Shown here: piece by piece, positions 34,091 through 43,502 of the stretch
Position numbering within the stretch: the first letter of the stretch is position 1
Layout of the letters: the number at the start of each line of letters is the position of its first letter
NCBI GenBank assembly: GCA_039090855.1
Contig: CM077013.1
Location: 141,319,240-141,383,239, forward strand
Source of the DNA: Macrothele yani
Lineage: Eukaryota; Arthropoda; Arachnida; Araneae; Macrothelidae
Length of the DNA stretch: 64,000 nucleotides
Direction of reading: 5' to 3'
The notes under the pieces: generated by a model
Seen by the model: the letters and a program-made list of their open reading frames with translations, nothing else
The model's database searches: none
Told to the model about the DNA's origin: nothing
Made by a program: the position numbers and the translations under genes

Positions 34091-34635
34091 AATTTCCGAC
34101 TGTGCTCACTAATTCCAGTCGCAAAAGTTTAATAAAAGTAAGCTATTCGTAAGCCCGAATACCGTGAAATATGAATCAATATTTTTTTCGCATTAAAAAG
34201 CTCTCATTTTAGCAGCAGTAACTCTCATTATAGAGAAGTATAAATTCCATGATGATTTTGCTTTTTTCTTCTGTGTCAGAATTACTATTGCGAAGACATC
34301 ATCACTTAGCCAAGCAAAGTTGTCAAATATCTGACGAACAGTTTATACAAATATATTTTAAGTGTTTATGCGTCTTAATTAATATTTCTTTAAATGATTA
34401 AATGAGAAATACGCATTCAAACTCTTAGTAATTAAATCCTTCGAGTCGTGGTACTCATTTGACCATAAATTTTATTTCCAATTTTTGGTGTTAAGCTACG
34501 CTGCTAAATAACAAATGTTTTGGACAAGTTATTAAAACAATTCATTATTGTGTACAAGAGATTAAGGAAAGAAACAGTCAAAAACAATTTACGTTGTGAG
34601 AGGACTGTGTACCTACAGATCTGGGACTGTAAAAC

Positions 34636-35426
34636 ATGCCTAACTCAAAGATTACAGAATTTGTTCCGATTGATATAAATGCCACTGTTTCCACGTGCTT
34701 CTTCCTTCCACCACCAGCTCCTCGGAATAGAGGATATTTAAACAGTAGTTCTCAGAGCAATTCAAATTTAGTTAGAACACCCAGAAATTCCTGGGAAGAG
34801 AATTCTTCACAATCGGAAGAAAACGTGAGGATTGCTTTATCCCCGTCCTCCTCCTTTTATATATCTCGGGAATAAATACGTCTAAATACTGGATGAAAGA
34901 GCCATCTGGAATTTTCACGAAGTTCCTTGTATACGTCCCAATTCTGTTTTGGCTTATGACAACCCTGTTCTTGATTTACTTTTATGCATACGTTTTTCCG
35001 AAGAATTTAAAATCTAGTAAAATTCAAAGATCCGTCTCCTTCGTATTTTCTGAAATCTTCGTTGTAATTGTTAGGTATGCCATTTTGTTAAAATGGCCAA
35101 ACCTCGTTCAGCCAATGGAAAGAATATTGATTCGGCATTCTTCCAGCTTCAACACTAGACTTTTACGCAAAGTGCGCTTAGTAGTAATCTCAGCTTGTGT
35201 CATCTCAGTTGCTGTGCAGTTCTTCTTAATGACACTTATAATGTTTTTCAAAAACACACAAGAATCATACTTACAATTTCAGCACAGTTTCTTAGGGCTG
35301 ATTCTCCAGCCATCTCGATCCACTGTAATTGTAAATAACTATATAATCGTCATTTCGCAACATATTTGCCCTCAATTAATCCAGAGTGCGTTTGTCATAT
35401 ATTACCCTTGCATCTGCGTTTTGCTG
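34636..35426 (+). pseudogene. Gustatory-receptor-like 7TM chemoreceptor, copy 2, truncated
   Basis: It starts MPNSKITEF, aligned with MSNRRVTEF of the intact copy, and this shared start fixes the initiation codon of both genes. One base is missing in TCCCCGTCC near 34843 relative to the intact copy (ALFPVLLLLHISG), so the frame breaks after residue ~70 and resumes as VLLLLYISGINTSKYW. Transmembrane segments 1-4 follow (YVPILFWLMTTLFLIYFY; FVFSEIFVVIVRYAILL; ISACVISVAVQFFLMTLIMF; LIQSAFVIYYPCICVLL). Homology stops dead at 35426, at the fourth helix, where sequence leading into a Tc1-like transposase begins. Helices 5-7 and the TYY ending are not found downstream, so this is a pseudogene. Confidence 0.85.
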
Positions 35427-36710
35427 TCGGTGTTGCATCATCTTACAGCGGCAGCTGTTGATAGAGTTCGGGAAGCGTGGGAGCGTCAGTTTGCTTCTGG
35501 TTTTTATGCTGAGAGGTTCTGTGTGCATTTTTTGCATAGCGAAAAATGGGCAAAAAAGCGTCATTAAGCGTTACTCAGAGGACACAAATAGTGACTTGAT
35601 AACATGAAGGATACTCCGAACGTGACATAAGCAGAAAAGTGAATATGAGCAAGACTTCAATTTATAATACGATCATGAAATATCGTGATACAGGGGAATT
35701 TATTGACCGAAAAAGAAGTGGGCGTCAAAGAAAAACAACCCCACGTGATGATAATACCATAAGGCGAATAGTTAAGCGTTCTCCGAGGAGTTCGTGCAAG
35801 AAAATGAAGGCCTTTCTACATTATAAAGGGTCTGATATTGATATCAGCATTGTTTCCCAACGTCTTAGCAAAGAATTTGGATTAAAGTCTTATAAATCTA
35901 CACATAAACCTAGACTAACCTCGGTCATGAAAAAGAAAAGACTCCAATTTCAGAAGCGCCAATTGTGGACTGCTGAACATTGGAGTCAAGTTCTTTTTCC
36001 GATGAATCAACTTGTGCATGAGTTTGAATCACGTGAAGCACATGTACGACGTTCAAAAGGCAAAAGGTTTGATGAAAAATACACCGTTAGCACTGTGACA
36101 CATCCACCTAGTCAGATGATATGGGATGCTATGTCAGCATCCGGTACTGCTTCATTATCCTTTTTGCTCACAAGCACTATCATGACTGGTCTTTTTTATG
36201 AGGAAATCTTACGTAAGAAGCTGCTAACTCATATGCAAGTACACAAATGCACAATCTTTATGCATGATGGTGCTCCATGCCACAGATCAAACACAGTAAA
36301 GGACTATCTGCAGAGGAAAAACATTACTGTGCTTGACTGGCCCGGTAATAGTCCCGACCTTAACCCTATAGAAAATTTATGGACCATTTTAAAAGACAAA
36401 GTAGCAGAAAAACAGCCATCAAATTACCAAGCTTTGATTAACGTGATAAAGTACGTGTGGTGCAAGGACATTTCAAGTGACTACTGCAAGTCCCTCATTG
36501 AGAGTATGCCTTATCATATTCTGTCCGTTGTAAATAACAAAGGTAGCCACACAAAGTACTGATTTCGGTCTTTTTGTGTTCTAAAGAATGTAAGTGCTCA
36601 TCAGTGTTGACATTTTTCAAATATCTCTGACTAGTAATTAGTTGTTTCTTTGAAAATCTAAATTTTCAGTAAATTTGCAGATGGTCTTAAACTTTTGCAA
36701 ATGACTCTAA
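35427..36710 (+). mobile_element. Tc1-like transposon abutting receptor copy 2
   Basis: The transposase lies at 35547-36562, and the right terminus has the Tc1-style end TGGTCTTAAACTTTTGCAA (36682-36700) before a TA at 36708. No matching left inverted repeat is visible next to the receptor break at 35426, so the left end was probably lost together with the 3' part of the receptor gene. Confidence 0.8.
35547..36562 (+). pseudogene. Tc1-like transposase, mostly open, first catalytic Asp lost by paired indels
   Basis: Start MGKKASLSVTQRTQIVT, then TGA TAA, then the frame is open from 35639 to 36562 (307 codons). It has the paired-like DNA-binding domain (KTSIYNTIMKYRDTGE; GRQRKTTPRDD), then WTAEHWSQVLF. 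Here the family motif SDES is replaced by PMNQ: the DNA still contains TCC-GAT-GAA-TCA one base out of frame, and the frame is restored within about 20 bases (HEFESRE). The second Asp (IFMHDGAPCH) and the Glu (DLNPIENLW) are intact with 34 residues between them, the Tc1 DD34E spacing. It therefore looks open but cannot be catalytic. Confidence 0.9.
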
Positions 36711-36825
36711 TAATTCTTCAGTTTTAAGTTGCGACAGATGTGTTTTAAATCAGTTAAAAAAAAAGATGTACTTTATTGTATCCTAATAAAATTTCACGCA
36801 TTATAAAGTAATATTTATGTAAAAG

Positions 36826-38960
36826 TTTCTAAATAAGCTTTGTGTAGAGATGCGTTGCTAAAGCAATGATCTCGATAGTGATTGTTTTATCGGTTTATTC
36901 CCTCAATCTAATTATGGTTCCATCTGTTGTATCACAAAAAAAGTGTTTTTAGTGGTTAGTCCACTAAACTGTTGGTTTCAGAATTGCAAACAAAGTACGC
37001 AAGATTCACAAACGAAAGTGATCAATATTGTTTTTCAATTTAAAGAATAAATATTCTCACTCGTATTCATTAAAATACATATACTTCCCTGGTAACCACT
37101 ATTTCTAGCAGTTCCGTGTTTTACCCGTAACACAAGAGTGAAAACCAATCAGTTTTTATTTTTTTCATCTTTTGAATTTTCATTTTAAACCTCTATTTTG
37201 CATTTATCAATAAATCGCCTTTGTAAAAGCTAGTGTGAAGTGTGCTACACCTTTATAATAGACGCATTTCGCTCGTGATCTAAAAGATAAATGTGCAGCG
37301 TGCTCAAGCATCTGGCCTTTGGTCTCCTGTACAGCTGTTAAGGAACTGAAATAGATAAGAGGTTTCTTACTCTAAATATTTCACTAGAGAACAATTGAAA
37401 CGCAGTTTGATTGATTCCTTTGTGTAAATCTTAGCTACAGGAAAACTGTGTCGATCTGGACTTCCGTGACAACTCAACAGGTAGAGATAATCAAGTACGG
37501 CCTGTAGGAATAATCTTGGAGTCTACAAGAAGCAATTCAAAAATTTCTTTTTGCAGTTTTCCAGGAAGATTCATGCAAACTCAGATTCGCTTCGGCACGG
37601 ATATTAGGCGACTGTATCACTAAATAAGCAATGTTTATGCTAAAAACGAGATAACTAATGGAATAATAAGTAACAATTGAATGACAAAACTGGAATTCCT
37701 TTTATAAAAAAGAAAATATACCAAAAAAACTGAAGTAACTAGTGGCGAAGTATTTAAGAATTGTACTAGTGGAGTTTCCGGCGGCCTAATGCTGAAAACA
37801 GCTAGAATACTTCTAGTGACTTTAGTATCTGTAAGAAAATTTTGCACCTAGCAGCATTGTATTCGGTAACTTTACCAAACTTCGAACATCTAGTCGACAA
37901 TTATACCAAAAGTAAGAATGCCTAGTGGACTACTATTCGCTAAAGTACCAGAAACAGAATACCTGTTTGCGTAGTTTCAATAACTGATCCCCCAAACTGA
38001 AATATTTATAGGAGTTTTCGGCGGCCTAATGCTGACTAATTACACCAGAAGCTGAAATGCTTAGTGACTATAGTATCTGTCAGAAAGTTTAGCACCTAGC
38101 AGCATTGTATCCTGTAACTCTACCAAACTTTGAACATCTAATCGACAATTATACCAAAAGTAAGAACACCTAGTGGGCTACTATTCAGTAACGTACCCGA
38201 GAAAGGAATACCTGTTTGCGTAGTTTCAATAACTAATCCCCAAAACTGAAATATTTAGAGGAATGATATTCAATTAATGTACCAAAAGCAGAAGTATGAA
38301 GTAACAAAATATTTAACACAAATATATCAAAAACAGGAATAGCCACAATATTCAATAATTACCTAGGTGTTTTAAAGAATAGAAAACCTCGTGACATTAC
38401 AATCAGAAATTGAAGCGAAAAGGGAATAGTGACTAACATAAAAATCTATAACAGACCCCAAATCTGAAATTCCTCGTAGCGTGTTATCCAGTCGCTCCAC
38501 AGAAATGCAATATCTAGAGTTACGCGTCACAGTTATAAATACCTACAGCAAAAACTGGAATACCTAGTGACGAAATGTTACCTGAGCTATACGAAGACTT
38601 GGAGTTCTTGGTAGCGTAATATTTATTATGTCAATAATTGGAGTGTTCTTGATTTCATAGTTTTCAGGAACGTCAAACTTTTCGTTTTATGAAAGATAGT
38701 TAGATATTTCTTAAAATCAACAAGTATGAGTGTTAGTAGAGCATAAAATTTCATGACTTATGTTTTCCAAAATTCATAGCGTTTCAAGGGGAAACCATAA
38801 AATGGCTTGCACTTTCCTCCAGAAAAGTGTGTAAAAAGTCGTTAAGAAAATGATGAAAACAGAGATCCTTGATGTAGGTTCCCTTTTTTAATTATTAAAT
38901 AAATCGTTGTACAGTTACCCAAGCGGAAGTTTGAAAACGAACTGACGAGAATTGTTTCGC
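36826..38960. repeat. Segmental duplicate B of the receptor upstream region
   Basis: It parallels 29748-31800 block by block (GATGCGTTGCTAAAGCA, AGAATTGCAAACAAAGTACGC, CAGTTTGATTGATTCC). It contains a direct duplication of about 245 bp: 37771-38010 and 38011-38255 share GTTTCCGGCGGCCTAATGCT-like, ATTATACCAAAAGTAAGAA and GTTTGCGTAGTTTCAATAAC words. The rest to 38660 is the same ACCAAAA..GGAATACCTAGTG degenerate minisatellite as in duplicate A. Confidence 0.78.
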
Positions 38961-39790
38961 GTTACTGTTTTATCTTCTAGGGTTTTATCAAACACGATCT
39001 ACCATTCCTTAGCACGAAATGAAACACTAAAATCTAAAGAGACAGATAAAAGCAGCTTCTAAGTAAGACATTGACATCATTTTGCTATAAGACGAGATAT
39101 AAGAAATTCTTGCATAATTCTTTTAGTCTCATTTAGTAAAGGAAAACACACCACTTTAAAGTTTTTTTGCATTCAGATTTACCAAAAAAAGCGAGGCGAC
39201 ACTTTAAGAAATATCAGTTCCAAAAGGTGCGCATGACCTCGTTTTCAAAAGCCATAAAATGCTTAAGCTATCGTAACAAAACAATTGATAAAAAAGCGAA
39301 TGCTGCATAAATCTGATGGACAACAGAAGATAGTATAATGTGAATTTCTATTCCTTTGTATCAAACAATAACATATTTTTTGCGCCATATCATCCCAATT
39401 TGGAAAGGTTTAAATTTCATAGCATTTCACCTTTATTTATTTCTCCATGTAATAGTTATCGTGGTGCTATTACAGTGAAGAATATTTGTCAGATATTTCA
39501 TAAAGGAATTCAAAAAATTTCTCTTGAGTAATTCAGCACTTATAAATCAATATTTCATGAAATGGAAGCTCGCGTATAGAAAATCTGAGCAATTTAGCAC
39601 TTTGAATCACACTGCAATTTCCATTTAGCCTTAAACTTTCCTTATTTTAGCAGCTAAATTTCGCTCCCAAAAATGCAGATTTTTGGAATTTAATAAGATT
39701 TGTAATTGAGTTCAAGAAATTATTCCATAGAATAGAATAATTAAGCTCCTGAAATTTTTCTTAAGACAGGAGTATTAACGAGTCTGGGAT
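38961..39790. other. Upstream region of the intact receptor gene
   Basis: AT-rich; a piece at 39170-39260 matches one unit of the array at 32822-34090. The last ~20 bp (TCTGGGATGTTTAATATG) align with the sequence before receptor copy 2 (TCTGGGACTGTAAAACATG). A promoter is presumably here but no specific site can be defended. Confidence 0.5.
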
Positions 39791-39797
39791 GTTTAAT

Positions 39798-41093
39798 ATG
39801 TCTAACAGAAGAGTTACAGAATTTGCTTCGCTTGACACAAGTGTCCCTGCTTCCTATTGTTCCTTCCTGCGACAACCAGTTTCTCTTGATAAAAGATATC
39901 TGAAACGTCGGTCTGAGAGTAGTTTTCAACGTGGAGTAACAGCCAAAAATTATTGGGGAGACCAATCTTTGCACACCGAAGAAGATGTGAAAGACGCATT
40001 GTTCCCTGTCCTTCTTCTTTTACATATTTCGGGAATAAATACAGCTAAATACTGGAATAAAAAGCCAACTAGAATTTGCACTAAATTCGTTGCGTACTTA
40101 CCCATCGTGTTTTGGCCCATGACAACGTTCTACATAATTTACCATTATGCATGCATATTCCCAAAGAACGCAAAATCTAATAAAATTCAGAAAACGGTAG
40201 CATTTATGTGTTCGGAAGTCTTCGCTCTGATTATAAGGTACGTCGTTTTGTTCAAATGGAATAAACTCCCTCAGCCGATGGAGATATTATGGAATCAGCA
40301 AGCAGCCTTCTTGTCAAAGACATTGCTTCGCAGAGTACGCAAGACAGCTGCTTCAGCTTGCTTCATCTCATTTGTTCTCCAGCTGTTTTCGTTTATGTTG
40401 GCGGTGGTGTTTAGAGAGGGATCCCCAAGGGGTCAGTTTCGACAGAGTTTCCTTGGGCTGTTTCTACATCGAACTCAATCCAATATGATATCAAATTTTT
40501 GTATAATCTTCATTTCCAGGAATATTAGCCCTCAACTGATTCAGAGTGCGCTTGTTATATATTACGCATGCGTCTGCGTTTTGCTGCAAAACATGTTCCG
40601 AGAATTTGGAAATGAAATCCTAATGAAAGAAAATAAAGACAGCAATGCTCTGTTATCGAAATATAGCAATATAACTGATACAGTATCATTTGCTGATCGT
40701 GCGTTCAGTCCTGTAGCTGCTTTACTGTTCACTTTCTTCAGTTTTATTGCCTTCCATCGAATTTTTTCGGTCTCTGAAGGAACAGTCTGTGTGCACCAAC
40801 TTGTGACTAGGGTATATGGAGTAACGTTTTACTTAGTTCTTGCTACAACAATACTTTTTTATGCAGCAAAAGTTAATGATGGTGGCGTTAGCGTTCGCCG
40901 AGCTATCCAGAAATTTTTAATACAAAGTGAATGTTCCCTTGGAGCAATAAAACTGACCATGAGCATTCAATTACATGAACCGTCTCTGACTTTGTGGGGA
41001 ATGGTAACTTTGAAGAATAGCACTAATTTAAATTTCACTGGAGTTGCAATCACTTATTATGTTGTGTTCGCCAATATGAATAACGATCTTTAA
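39798..41093 (+). CDS. Gustatory-receptor-like 7TM chemoreceptor, copy 3, intact and intronless
   Basis: This is a predicted chemosensory membrane receptor of the arthropod Gr family. It has 431 codons from the ATG at 39798, preferred over the in-frame ATG at 39789 because MSNRRVTEF aligns with the start of copy 2 and the bases before it align with non-coding sequence there. Hydrophobic segments, numbered from 39798, are roughly 98-121, 133-153, 184-205, 231-263, 303-325, 338-358 and 408-427, giving seven helices. A long polar loop (265-302) lies between helices 4 and 5. The C-terminal signature region reads LTLWGMVTLKN ... GVAITYYVVFANM. This resembles the Gr ending TYhhhhhQF in its TY but lacks the QF. 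No ligand can be inferred. A SINE lies 10 bp after the stop. It could instead be a lineage-specific 7TM family related to Grs. Confidence 0.8.
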   Translation: MSNRRVTEFASLDTSVPASYCSFLRQPVSLDKRYLKRRSESSFQRGVTAKNYWGDQSLHTEEDVKDALFPVLLLLHISGINTAKYWNKKPTRICTKFVAYLPIVFWPMTTFYIIYHYACIFPKNAKSNKIQKTVAFMCSEVFALIIRYVVLFKWNKLPQPMEILWNQQAAFLSKTLLRRVRKTAASACFISFVLQLFSFMLAVVFREGSPRGQFRQSFLGLFLHRTQSNMISNFCIIFISRNISPQLIQSALVIYYACVCVLLQNMFREFGNEILMKENKDSNALLSKYSNITDTVSFADRAFSPVAALLFTFFSFIAFHRIFSVSEGTVCVHQLVTRVYGVTFYLVLATTILFYAAKVNDGGVSVRRAIQKFLIQSECSLGAIKLTMSIQLHEPSLTLWGMVTLKNSTNLNFTGVAITYYVVFANMNNDL

Positions 41094-41103
41094 ACACTGC
41101 AAA

Positions 41104-41330
41104 GCCGCCCCGGTGGCGCAGTGGTCTAAGGCGCTGGCCTCTGATCATTCGTCCGTAAGGGGTCCGGGTTCGAATCCCGGTGAGGCATGGATGTTGTGTT
41201 TGTCTTTCGGCACTGGCTCTCTCCCTTCCCTGGAACCAGTGACCCTAAATTAGGGACAGGCGACTGCTTATAGCCCATTGAGTTGCTCACGGTGGTCGTT
41301 AAACCTCCAATCAAAAAAAACAAAAAAAAA
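41104..41330 (+). mobile_element. SINE family A copy 9, just after the receptor stop codon
   Basis: Full-length copy with an A-rich tail, flanked by AAACACTGCAAA at 41092-41103 and 41331-41342. The left duplication overlaps the last base of the receptor stop codon, so the insertion lies in the 3' untranslated region and may supply a new 3' end. Confidence 0.96.
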
Positions 41331-41377
41331 AAACACTGCAAAAGTACACGATCGAGTAACATTATTGAGACCACCAG

Positions 41378-42673
41378 CTAATATCCAGGGTAACTTATGT
41401 GTGCAGCTCGGGCAGCAGCTAGATGGGCTGGGAGTAACTCAATAAGGTACTGGAAGGTGTTCACAGGTATGTGGAGCCATGCTGACTGCAGCGCATCTGA
41501 CAGTTGCTGGAGGGTGCGTGGTACAGGACCCATAGACCGAACAACACGATCAAGGTGGTCCCACACATGCTCAATTGAGTTTACGTTTGGGGAATTAGGG
41601 TGCCAGGGAAGTACTTTAAAGTTTTCGTCATGCCCTTCCAACCACTCTCGGACATTTCTAGCTCTGTAATACGCCGCGTTGTCGTGCTGGAAGATCCCAT
41701 CCACCCCAGGGAAGACAATCAGCATGTATAGGTGTACGTAGTCTGCAAGGATGGATTCATAACGAATTCGGTGCGTAGTGCAGTGGCGCACCCAAGAATT
41801 CCTGTTGGGGGGGGGCTAGATGTATGTGTAGTATGTGTGTATACGCACGTAGTGTATATGCATACAATATATATATATATATATATACAGATATGTATCA
41901 ATATACAATATGTATACATATATAGTGCATAAGACAGACAGGTATACATTAGGTAGATAGATAAAAGAATTGCCGTACGGGGCTTTGGGGGGCTTAAGCC
42001 CCACATCCCACCCTTTGGTGCGCCGGTGCCATAGTGCCTTCCACAGGTATGAGTGGACCCAGAGAATGCCACGAAAACATTCCCCAGACCATATCACTGC
42101 CCCCACCAGCTTGTGTCCTGCTAGGAATGGTTGAAGAGCGTTTGTTCTCCCATGTTTCTCGCCTTTTACTCCAACGTCCATCAGTTCGATGAAGCAGAAA
42201 ACGTGTCTCATCGGAGAAGGCAAACCTTTGCCAATCAGCGGAGGTCCAATTCCGATACTGCCGTGAAAATGTAAGCCTTTTCTGCCGATGCACTTTCGTT
42301 TACATAGGTGCAGTGACCATCGGTCTGCATCGGAGCCCCATACGCAGCACGGTTCCTGAACTGTCGTTTTAGACACACTTCCGGTAGCCCCCTAATTCAT
42401 TCGGCTAGTGACTTGCTCCACTGTAGCGTGTCGATCGGTCCTCACGCACCTTCGAATCCGACGCCCACCTCTCACATAAATGGCACGTGGTGCTCCGCAG
42501 TTTTCACGTCGCTTATTCGCAATGGTGTCATTTCTCCAATCACAATACACTTTAACCACAGCAGCACGCGCACAGTTCACAAACTGCGCTATTTCAGAAA
42601 TACTGTCACCCTTGGCTCCAAAGCCGAAAATCATCCTTTTTTGCAAATCTGATAAATCGCTCCTTTTGTCCAT
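41378..42673 (-). pseudogene. Tc1-like transposase split by an insertion
   Basis: MDKRSDLSDLQKRMIFG begins at 42673 with the N-terminal helix-turn-helix (ISEIAQFVNCARAAVVKVY). The catalytic part reads WQRFAFSDETRFLLHRTDG (first Asp), GGSDMVWGMFSWHSLGPL, then, beyond the insert, GIFQHDNAAYY (second Asp) and NSIEHVWDHLDR (Glu). It ends HISYPGY. Two frame changes and the insert inactivate it. The catalytic triad itself is still present. Confidence 0.88.
41781..42028. mobile_element. hAT-type MITE inserted in the Tc1 transposase
   Basis: Starts CAGTGGCGCACC (41781-41792) and ends GGTGCGCC followed by GGTG (42017-42028), near-inverted termini. GCGTAGTG (41773-41780) and CCATAGTG (42029-42036) form an imperfect 8-bp duplication, the hAT size. 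The interior is a G run, TATA/ATGTGTA simple repeats and a CCCC tract. The terminus resembles the CAGTGGCG start of the hAT element at 59939. Confidence 0.75.
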
Positions 42674-42817
42674 GACAGCAACAAGTGATATGTTTTTAGA
42701 ATGCCTACACCACACCTTATATACTCTCCAATACAGCACACGTGCCTTCATTCATTGGCTACGCGCTGTTGACGTCAAAAGTAGGAGGTGGTCACAATAA
42801 TGTGACTCGGCTGTGTA

Positions 42818-43500
42818 AAACAGCACAATAAAGAAGATTGTCTTTCCATTCATCAAATACTCGTACATCTATCGAAAAAAGAGATTCATTCATTCGTTGA
42901 GCACGGCTTTGGACCAGAATGCTTCCCCAATATATTGTTACGGTGCACATTTTTATAATAGGCAAAAGGCGTTTGGATTTATAACGTGCAGAGAAAATGA
43001 CCAGCTTTCTGAAAGAGAATAAGGCGCCTTGAAAGACTTTACTGCCCATTTGGGACTCCAAACAGGAAAAACCGTGAAATCGATAAACAAGGTAATAAAT
43101 ATGTCTCAGTACTCCGTTGGTGGGAACCACACCTAAAAACCTGTTGATATTACTGGTTTGCCAACCAAGAAAATCCTTTGTGAAACTACCCACCGGGATA
43201 AGGAAGAGAGAATCGTGGGAAAAACTAGATAGCATTTAGTAACATTTAAAGGTCATGTTTGCTAGTTCTTGAGAAGAAAACGGAAAAAGAAATTCATAGC
43301 AAAAACAGTGTTGGAGTTTCATAAGAAGCAAACAGGCTTGAGTCTGAGCGATCGTTTGGGGCCGAAAGCTCAGATGGACTCACCCAACTTCAAAATTCGG
43401 ATACAAAACAGTGAACTAGCAAGGAGAACGGGATACTTGGATCTGCCGAGACTGCCACCGAAAGGAAAAAATACAACCTAAGCCACCAAAAGCAGTGATA
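42818..43500. other. No gene recognised
   Basis: Spacer between two Tc1-like elements. A 147-codon minus-strand frame (42792-43235) overlaps the Tc1 end and shows no domain. Confidence 0.5.
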
Positions 43501-43502
43501 GA

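Larger units (their letters stand above)
41345..42817 (-). mobile_element. Tc1-like transposon with a MITE inside
   Basis: Imperfect terminal inverted repeats (left TAACATTATTGAGACCACC at 41357-41375; right in reverse at 42788-42803) and TA at both ends (41345-41346, 42816-42817). The extra length over a normal 1.2 kb element is explained by the 248-bp insert at 41781-42028. Confidence 0.88.

Noticed and set aside
35639..36562. The open 307-codon Tc1 frame as a functional transposase
   Set aside because: The N-terminal part is separated by two stops and the first catalytic Asp is missing.
39789..39797. Upstream in-frame ATG as the start of the intact receptor
   Set aside because: It aligns with non-ATG sequence before receptor copy 2, whereas the next ATG aligns with the copy 2 start.
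41732..42072. Frames rich in Tyr/Ile/Cys on both strands
   Set aside because: They are translations of the TATA/TGTA simple repeat inside the hAT-type MITE.
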